Source: Heliopora coerulea
Lineage: Eukaryota > Cnidaria > Anthozoa > Scleralcyonacea > Helioporidae
Length of the DNA stretch: 64,000 nucleotides
NCBI GenBank assembly: GCA_030142905.1
Contig: JASJOG010000548.1
Span: 54,346 to 118,345 of the forward strand
Direction: 5' to 3'
Shown here: piece after piece, positions 57,258 to 64,000 of the stretch
Layout: each line of letters begins with the position of its first letter
Position numbering within the stretch: position 1 is the first letter of the stretch
Made by a program: the position numbers and the translations under genes
The notes under the pieces: generated by a model
Database searches by the model: none
What the model was told of the DNA's origin: nothing
What the model saw: the letters and a program-made list of their open reading frames with translations, nothing else

Positions 57258-58127
57258 AATGCGATCGCCTGGATGGTTCACACAAACTAGGAAATGAACG
57301 ACTACCTATTTACAGATTTTGATGTTTTGCAGCTTGGTGACAACCCAATCACGTATACAAAATACCCAACGCGTTCTTCAGACTCTGTCGAGGTTCCAAA
57401 AGTTAGCCGTTCTTCAGCGTTACAAATGGCCATGGATGAAGAATTCGTAACACAACCTAATTTTGCTATTGATGCAGGACTGGAATTTTTTGACTGTTCT
57501 GCCTGGCGTGATGATGTCCAAGTTGGAATCACAAAGGAAACTACCAAATTTTCAACCACGGGCGTAGAAATGTCACCTCCCAGTCATGAAATACTTGAAA
57601 AGTTAGAACATTGCATCCCTGCATCATCATACGAACTGGTAATGAAACTACAAGAAAGTAACTTAAATTTAATACTTGTTGCAACGTCACTGGATGAAGA
57701 CGAGGTTTTACAGAAACTCGAGAGAACTCTCGATTCCGAAACATGTCGTGCGATTCCTTTGACATTTAAAAATGACAGGATGGACGACGTCAATGTTTCA
57801 AGCATTTCAAGTAGCGTTTCGTCTGAAGACCTTCAACTGGAATGCACTACTGCAAAGGACGAGACTAAAAGTAAAAACAAAGAGAACGCGAAAGACTTGA
57901 GTCGAATCGCCATAAAACGGAAACAAAGCGAGGAAAAAGATGAGAAATACTGGATGCGGCGAAACAGGAATAATGAGGCGGCGAAAAAGTCACGTGAAGC
58001 AAAGAGAGCTCGTTTTGTTTGGATTGAGGCCAGGACAAAAGAACTTGAGGTAGAAAACGCTAGGCTGGAGGAGCAACTTAAAATGCTGGAAACGAAAGTC
58101 TCAGAGCTTGAAAGAAGAGCTTATTAG
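57258..58127 (+). CDS. PAR/NFIL3-like bZIP transcription factor
   Basis: The 277-codon reading frame starts at ATG 57294, 36 bases after a splice acceptor (TTCCTTTTTGCAG, exon from 57258); an in-frame TAG between them confirms the start. The basic region, residues 216-241 (DEKYWMRRNRNNEAAKKSRE, then AKRARF), carries the NNxAAKxSRxAxR DNA-contact pattern of PAR/E4BP4-type bZIPs. The zipper follows with leucines at exact heptads: L251, L258, L265, L272. Residues about 97-158 (ILEKLEHCIPASSYELVMKL, NLILVATSLDEDEVLQ, SETCRAIPLTF) form a module shared with the decayed gene at 24 kb; it lies outside any domain I recognise. The protein should act in the nucleus as a homo- or heterodimer. The coding region is a single exon, and an upstream 5'-UTR exon lies outside what I can place. 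No defects seen. Confidence 0.85.
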
Positions 58128-59247
58128 GAATCGTTGAACGGTCCTGAGTTAATTCGTTTACAGACAATTTAAAACAAGTTTCAGGTTGTCGTTGGAGTAA
58201 ATTAATGGCTAATAAGTCAGTTTTATATTTTGTTAGACAAAGATAAGAATATTTCAGTTTATGAATAATATTGACATGCTTAGTTCGAACATCGATGCCC
58301 TGTGCTCTGTGTTATTTTGTTTTCGTGCAATGATCCTTACAAGGCCGTGTCTGGATAATTCCCTGAAGCCCACTGCTGCGCCAAAAGAATATATTTTTCT
58401 CTTATGAGGGCTGAAAGCAGTGCCATTTCAAGGTAAGTCAGCACTGATAAAAGACGATTGGGTTTTTTTGGCTCAAAGGTAGGGCTGTGAAGATGCATAG
58501 CGCTTGCTTCTTCGACGCAGCAAATGCGATCCCTATGAATGGCTGATGATATGGGAATGTGTCCCACTTATGCTACCAACCTTCCGATCAAATTTCGTGA
58601 AATATCTAACCATCGTTAAACAACTCAAGCCTTTCTTCCGATCTTCAAACTTAATCTTTTGTTGAGAAATGTTTTTTGTTTTTTCTTTTTCTTCCGTATC
58701 GAAACGGACAGTGAAGAAGGGCTGTCGAAAAACTTGTACGATCCGGCGAAAGGCTTCAAGTCCGTTTACCGAATCGGTGAAGAGATCTGCGTTCTAGCTG
58801 GCTGAACGTATTGGTTCTAAAGGAAGCTTTCGATTGAGTTCGGGAAAAGACATAGCCAATTGCGTGTGCAGTCTTCCATGAAGTTTTTTGACATCTGAAT
58901 GCGACATCTGAAAGGCTGCGTGGACGTCTTCGCTATTCCAGAGGTGTTTACTCTGCACCAATGAATTTGAGAAGTTTCCTTTGATAGTGACTCCCCAATT
59001 CTTGAGTACAAGTGGTAAGGGGGTTCGTTTCCCATTTGAGGAAATTCCTAATATGTCTATCCAACTATTTTTGGATAAAAACTTTCATCAATACCAACGG
59101 TTATAGGTTATGTATTTTAACGCCATGACATGGAATATGTATGCTACATAGTTTGTAGCAATAGTATGAAGTATGAACAAGTGTGCGAAATTCACAGTTA
59201 GTTTTGCCATCTTCATCGGTATTGACAATGTAGCGTTTGCACTCTTA
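58128..59247. other. Downstream sequence of the bZIP gene
   Basis: 3' flank with no further domain-bearing frame. Confidence 0.4.
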
Positions 59248-59309
59248 GGCCCAGTTCAAACGTCGAACTTTGGTTCGGTTAATGAAAAGTTCGACGTTTG
59301 AACTGGGCC
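59248..59309. repeat. Perfect 24-bp hairpin
   Basis: GGCCCAGTTCAAACGTCGAA at 59248 starts a 24-base arm that is exactly complemented at 59286-59309, with a 14-base loop (GGTTCGGTTAATGA). Could be a tiny foldback MITE. GGCCCA ends resemble those of the 55.6-kb candidate. Confidence 0.85.
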
Positions 59310-60440
59310 GTATTGGGTATTAACAGCTCGACAGGGGGCCTGAGCCCCTTGGACGCTTCCATGGGTACGTAACTGACCAGTGTCAAGTAGCACCACTTGT
59401 GATAGTTATGAAAGAGCCCAGAATTTGTTTAATACAACAGTTCATCTCTGACACATACATGTCCTTTTACCTTCTCTTACAAAATTGGCAACAAAAATAG
59501 ATCTACGTGTTGTTTTCTTTTGTCACTAACCGGAGAACAATTTGTAGTTGGCGTGTTCGTTCTCGTGTTCATAAAAGCAATAGAATACTCTACCCGCATT
59601 AATGCCTGTTCCTGAATCAACAGAAATTCAAACATGCAAATTTATAGTCCTCATTTGCATAGTTCGTCATGTTACGCATGATCTCCGCTTGATGCCGAGT
59701 TAAAAAACATTTGCCAATTCGTCCAGGACGCGATGAAAGATGAGGTTGTGATCAAAACAAACTGCAAATTAAGCATGAAATGAAATCGTTCGCTGAAGCA
59801 GCTTCTTGAAACCACTTTTCTCTGGGTGCTACCGGAAGATACCTAATAACATTTGATAGTATCCTATAGATCTAATCAGCTCTGTGTGACCTTATAATCA
59901 ACAAGTTGTAAATGCAATACAATACGTGTGTTGTATCTGTGATACAGCTCCTTACTCATGCAAACTTCGCAAGGTATTCTCTCCGCTAAAAGCGTTGGAG
60001 TCTTCACCGTATTGGTAGAACATCATTTTTTTTTCTAAGTATTCGTACCTTACGTATCCCACAATATTCGCGTCGGTATTGTATCGGCCCTGTCGAACAT
60101 ACAGTTACTCGCCTTCCGCTCTTGGTTGTGTATCAGATCAGGGGCGGATTACCAAGCAGCGGGGCGCTTGGTGAAATTTCACAATTGGGCCCCTTGCTTG
60201 GATTGGTTACGACTAACGTTAGTTTATATATATGTTATATAAGTTTTATATACATATATAACTTAAAAAAACCCAGCCAACACCAAGAACTTAAAACCAA
60301 AATAAATCATTATGTATAAATTCTATATCATCTTCTTAGAACATGGTCACCCCTACTCAGCCAATCAGAAGCTAGTATTTCCGTGCTCTATATGCCACTG
60401 AACCACTCTTCACAGTGATCCTATGCTTCAAACAAAAGGT
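59310..60440. other. Anonymous sequence
   Basis: At about 60133 CAGGGGCGGATTACC resembles a hAT end without a matching partner. No gene seen. Confidence 0.35.
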
Positions 60441-60494
60441 AACAATAGCCTCATTAGTATGCTCTATATAGAGCATACTAATAACGCTATTGTT
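60441..60494. repeat. Perfect 30-bp palindrome with flanking inverted arms
   Basis: The palindrome at 60453-60482 is centred on TATGCTCTATATAGAGCATA. It sits within outer arms AACAATAGC (60441-60449) and GCTATTGTT (60486-60494). Confidence 0.95.
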
Positions 60495-60513
60495 TTTTTC
60501 CTTTGTTTTAAAG

Positions 60514-60551
60514 ACTCATTAGTATGCTCTATATAGAGCATACTAATGAGT
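60514..60551. repeat. Second copy of the palindrome, 38 bp perfect
   Basis: The same 30-base palindrome recurs at 60518-60547, extended to ACTCATT...AATGAGT, 65 bases after the first. Confidence 0.95.
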
Positions 60552-60989
60552 TACATATCAGCCCACCATGAATGCTAATCAATGACACTGGCAAAAAACA
60601 TGAGAAAAAAAAAAACTATCAAAGGCGTCAAGACAAAGTTGTTTACTGAAAAATTTTTTTACCAAAAATGTAGCTCAAGAAAAACGAAACTGTATTTCGA
60701 ACATCACACTCAGATTCTTTACACACACACTTTAAGCACACACACACACGAAATCCCAGATATCGTCCAGTATCTCACAATAAAAAATGAAATGAAATAC
60801 GAGTTTTGCCATGTTTAATGTTAACTGAACAAGAGGATGAAAAAGAGGCTTCTTTACCTTCCTCGTCGTTTTCTTTCTTCTCCTCCTCATCCTTTCCTAC
60901 TTCTTTCTTTTTACCTTCCTTCGGTGTTGGTGAAATATTATACAAAGTATTGGCTGGATACAGACTGCCATCCGCTCTTCTAGCTTCCA
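60552..60989. other. Anonymous sequence with CA and pyrimidine-rich strips
   Basis: Short (CA)n at about 60721-60748 and a CT-rich strip at 60850-60925. No gene. Confidence 0.4.
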
Positions 60990-61398
60990 AAATAAACCTT
61001 ATAAAAGTGAGATGACTACTTATAATCTTCGAAACATTTCAAGTAGTCTTTGTTTACCGAAACAGCGTACTAATAATTTAAAAAAAAGTTTTATGTACGA
61101 TGGATCATTCCTTTGGAATTCTATTCCTAAGGAAATAAAAGAGAGCAAATCCCTTTCTTCCATTCGAACGAAAATCGCTGCTCACATTGATAATTAAAGC
61201 AAATATATGCAGCTGTAAATACATTATTACCTCGTATATTACATCTTATATCTTAATACTTCATACAATATTTTTATACTATATCTTACATTTTGTAAAT
61301 AGCTTTTAAAAACTTTTCATATTTGCTGTATACTTCTACCTCACACGCCTCTGGTGGAAATCAGCTTCAGTTGACGAGGTCAGCGTGTTTAAATAAAG

Positions 61399-61473
<75 letters not shown>

Positions 61474-61480
61474 CCTATGT
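60990..61480 (+). mobile_element. LINE 3' fragment with (ATCT)n tail
   Basis: The plus strand from about 61012 encodes YNLRNISSSLCLPKQRTNNL, then KKSFMYDGSFLWNSIPKEIK and IRTKIAAHIDN before TAA, the C-terminus of a CR1/L2-like RT protein related to the 25-kb LINE. The trailer CGAGGTCAGCGTGTTTAAAT AAAGTT is followed by (ATCT)n to about 61471. Only the last ~60 codons remain. Confidence 0.85.
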
Positions 61481-61547
61481 ATCTTGTTAGCCAATAGTTG
61501 ACCTCTTTCACGCTCGTCGTTACAAAGTCGAGGGGAACCGAAGAATA

Positions 61548-61961
61548 TTAATCTCCGAGTGTTCCAATTTGACTATTTCGGTGTTCAGTCCAAGCTCGAC
61601 ATACGTTTACGGCCCAAGCCTTAATTTGTCTAGTTTTCTTTGGAGTTCTATTTCTTTCCCTTCGCCTTATCCGTTCGTCTGTAGCAGGTTTCTCGAACCT
61701 AAGAATTTCCCTTCCTTCGTCTTCCAAATATTTTGAAATATCTACTGACTCAGAAAGCAGCAAATCTTGCGTTGCAACAATGATTTCAAGTTGCTCCAGT
61801 TCCGACAGCTCGTCCTTGCTTTGAAAAAACCTATCACTGAGCACAGGGATGCGAATTAACAAAACCCAAAAAACAAAGCAAAACCATTGCGGTTCAAATT
61901 CTCTAGGGAAAATATAATGTCCGAAATAGAAGCCTCGCTCCGACATAATTATAAAGAGCAA
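61548..61961 (-). CDS. Open frame with a QRICH1/ZMYM-like N-terminal segment
   Basis: Minus-strand frame of 137 codons (a later start MSERGFYFGHYIFP at 61943 is equally likely). Its end, RTPKKTRQIKAWAVNVCRAW then TEHRNSQIG, resembles the conserved segment before the catalytic-like core of QRICH1/ZMYM and Crypton-derived proteins (NTxxxTxWAVxVFxxWxxxRN). The preceding part is acidic and helical (DELSELEQLEIIVATQDLLL). The frame ends at TAA 61548 with no clear donor, so it may be a partial or truncated copy. Confidence 0.3.
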   Translation of the reverse strand: MLFIIMSERGFYFGHYIFPREFEPQWFCFVFWVLLIRIPVLSDRFFQSKDELSELEQLEIIVATQDLLLSESVDISKYLEDEGREILRFEKPATDERIRRRERNRTPKKTRQIKAWAVNVCRAWTEHRNSQIGTLGD

Positions 61962-62449
61962 TACTAATTGTCACTCGACATAACATGTAAATAAGAAATT
62001 CTTGGTGGGTGTGACCATGTTCTTAGACAGGTAGAGAATGATCACTTGTGCTCTTATCAATAATTTTTACAATCAAATCACTTACACCCTCATGCCCATC
62101 TTCAAAAAGATGTGAATACAAGTGCTCCCTCGAGATATTTCGTTGTCCTCTACTGTACCTGTTAAGACTACTCTTGTGGTTATTAAAGCGTATCCTAAAT
62201 GCATTGGTTTTGCTGCCAATGCATTGTCTACAATACCTTTTACACTTAATGAGATAAACAACCCCATTGCATGTGAAAGCTTGGCGTATCACGAACAAGT
62301 TTGACGAACTCGTACATATCATTCACAATATCGTCAAGCAGGCTCCCCCATGCACATTATGTGTAACATCATCTTATTTCATAACATATCATGGCTACCT
62401 TACATGTAACACGTATGTCAAACATTCACCTTCGTTCGACATCTGAGTC
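61962..62449. other. Sequence with a probable PLE endonuclease scrap
   Basis: The minus-strand frame 62322-62023 reads VVYLIKCKRYCRQCIGSKTN and FRIRFNNHKSSLNRY, the shape of a GIY-YIG-like retroelement endonuclease (VVYLIxCxxCxxQYVGxTxxxLRxRFxxHKS), with YVG changed to CIG, then EHLYSHLFEDGHEG. Start and end outside this are undefined. Confidence 0.55.
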
Positions 62450-62450
62450 T

Positions 62451-62535
62451 CGATAGCTCAATGGCTTTGAGCATTTCACCTGTCACCAAAAGGTTGTGAT
62501 TCGATCCCAGTGGCATCTGTAGCTTCTTTTCCTAC
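62451..62535 (+). mobile_element. tRNA-like SINE head
   Basis: TAGCTCAATGG (A-box-like) at about 62464 and GATTCGATCCC (B-box-like) at about 62498 in tRNA-like spacing. The body downstream differs from the SINE at 1261 and 18478. No acceptor pairing is seen, so a SINE or pseudo-tRNA. Confidence 0.5.
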
Positions 62536-63165
62536 GGCCATGAGCTTGACGAATGTCCATATACTCTCGTATAAAAACCTGTAAGTGATTGAATTCTTCG
62601 TGATCTTTAGTCCCATTAGATTGATATATTGGAAATACCGGTGTGATATCATATATATTACATGCTCATTTGACCTAGCCTAATTTTATAAGTTTGGAGA
62701 AGCCCATCCCAGTTAGCTTGTGGTATGACATCAAGGGACAGCATATCTCGACGCATTCAAAAGATAACTCTTGCAGGCCAGCGACGTAGGCATTCTAAAG
62801 GATAAAAGCATTCCTTATTAGTAAACTCGCCCCAGACTGAGACAGCGTATGTTACTTAAGCTATTATGGTCTTCTTCATTATGGAATGAAGATCCAAAAA
62901 CATATATCTAGGTCGGAAGTTCCTATTTGTTAGCAAGTCCTCTTTTGGTTCCCTGAAAATGTCCTAACCATATTAGTTCCTCATCAATCGTGAGTCTCAG
63001 CACCCTTAAAAATAAATTCCTTTTATCATACTTGTGGCCTCGTGGTTTGTTTGGTTTGGCTTTAGAGCGTTCAATCTGTACCAGTCCAACAGTTCACCAT
63101 TAGCTTGGTTAAGAATGGCTGTTACTTCATCGACAGATTCTCCTACACACCAACATTTGGCATCC
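62536..63165. other. Anonymous sequence
   Basis: No supported gene or bounded repeat. Confidence 0.35.
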
Positions 63166-63170
63166 TCCGC

Positions 63171-63337
63171 CAGGGACCGCGGAGCAGGAGGGCTGCAGCC
63201 CCCAATTTTTTCCAAATGTAACGTTGAAACAACTACGTTTTAAAACACTTGATGTGAAATTTCCTGGAGAAGCATACAAAACGCTGCACTCTTATCTCAA
63301 AGCCTACCCCCCTCGAAATTCCGCTCTGCCTTCCCTG
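63171..63337. mobile_element. hAT-type MITE, copy 2, 5-bp TSD
   Basis: CAGGGACCGCGGAGC at the left and CGCTCTGCCTTCCCTG at the right are inverted repeats. TCCGC is duplicated at 63166-63170 and 63338-63342. The interior matches copy 1 at 48069-48251 at roughly 80% by eye. Confidence 0.88.
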
Positions 63338-63342
63338 TCCGC

Positions 63343-64000
63343 ATGCATATATGTGGAACCTGCGCCGATTATTTCGGGTAAACCGCTTGTATACAATTGA
63401 TTTTTTATTTATTTACTATGCAAATAACATCGGTCGAGTTATAGACCTCTCAGGAATACCAAAGATTATTTCCGCGCAATTTGATCGATTGCCACTAATA
63501 ACGGTTGACTATTTTCTTTCACAAAGGAAATCTTTTAACCACGCCAACAATTGTCGCTTTAACCATTTATATCATCTTCGGCTCAGTTTCTTTGGTTTTC
63601 CAGAGGTTGATAACCAGGTTAATTAAGTGAGTACTTATGCGCTGAGACATACTTTTAAATCAAAACTCATCAATAAATTATGAAATATGATATATATATC
63701 AAACCCTAATTTTGATATGGTTTAATATATATCTTATCTCATCATTTATTCATTTGTTTTGATATGTCAACGCACTTGCATTAGCGTGGCCAAGGGGACA
63801 GGGGGTCAGTTGCCCCGCCCCCACTTTTCGTCCTGACAAGGTCTGTCGGTACATCCAGTACATTTGTCAGTATATCAAGCCTGTCTGTCGCGGATTCTGT
63901 TTCCGTTTGAATTATCAAATTGAAAAACTATTAAATAAGCTCCGGCGAAACTTAAGTACGGGAAAGACGTTCAAAACAAAATGTTCGTAAGGAATTCTGG
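63343..64000. other. Anonymous sequence
   Basis: A small inverted repeat lies at about 63690-63732 (GATATATATATCAAACC with GGTTTAATATATATC). CAGGGGGTCAGTTGCCCC near 63797 resembles a transposon end. No gene. Confidence 0.35.

Noticed and set aside
1..64000. CRISPR arrays, bacterial operons or phage modules
   Set aside because: No direct-repeat arrays with spacers, no ribosome-binding-site-led gene strings; introns, SINEs and LINEs show nuclear animal DNA.

Overview
The window is AT-rich animal genomic DNA. The mix of Penelope-like retroelements, CR1/L2-like LINEs, tRNA-derived SINEs, hAT, Kolobok and Tigger transposons, a PAR-like bZIP gene with a 5'-UTR intron and many AAT microsatellites fits a marine invertebrate, most likely an anthozoan cnidarian such as a stony coral. 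The species call is inference. No bacterial-style operons, rRNA genes or CRISPR arrays are visible.

Layout. 1-6.4 kb: sparse, with a SINE, a foldback and two decayed LINE fragments. 6.4-11.3 kb: a Penelope-like element (PLE) whose minus-strand frame is split by a 3.16-kb hAT transposon with a 5-bp target duplication (TSD), and joined head-to-head to an inverted PLE endonuclease copy. 11.3-17.9 kb: mostly anonymous. 17.9-20.7 kb: a second PLE cluster with inverted endonuclease copies, hammerhead-like ends, a SINE in the reverse transcriptase and a solo LTR in one endonuclease copy. 24.0-24.9 kb: a decayed bZIP paralogue. 24.9-30.0 kb: a 5.1-kb inverted duplication whose left arm holds a long 5'-truncated LINE. 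32.4-33.4 kb: a decayed LINE. 35.6-46.5 kb: a nested stack. A Tigger (pogo-like) transposon contains a nearly intact hAT (8-bp TSD) in its 3' half and a 5.5-kb Kolobok (TTAA TSD) in its 5' region. The Kolobok carries a THAP-type transposase relic, a three-exon P2X7-C-terminal-like gene on the other strand, and a palindromic hammerhead-like element. 46.9-56 kb: LINE tail, MITEs and foldbacks. 57.3-58.1 kb: the one gene that looks like an intact host gene, a 277-residue PAR/NFIL3-like bZIP factor. 58.2-64 kb: hairpins, perfect palindromes, a LINE tail, a SINE-like copy and a second copy of a hAT-type MITE.

The two bZIP genes share a non-bZIP module and the same exon layout, so they are paralogues about 33 kb apart. 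The 24-kb copy has lost key basic-region residues, and the ghost of its zipper lies beyond an in-frame stop. Nearly everything else is mobile DNA, and several insertions can be ordered from their target duplications and from host frames that continue across them.
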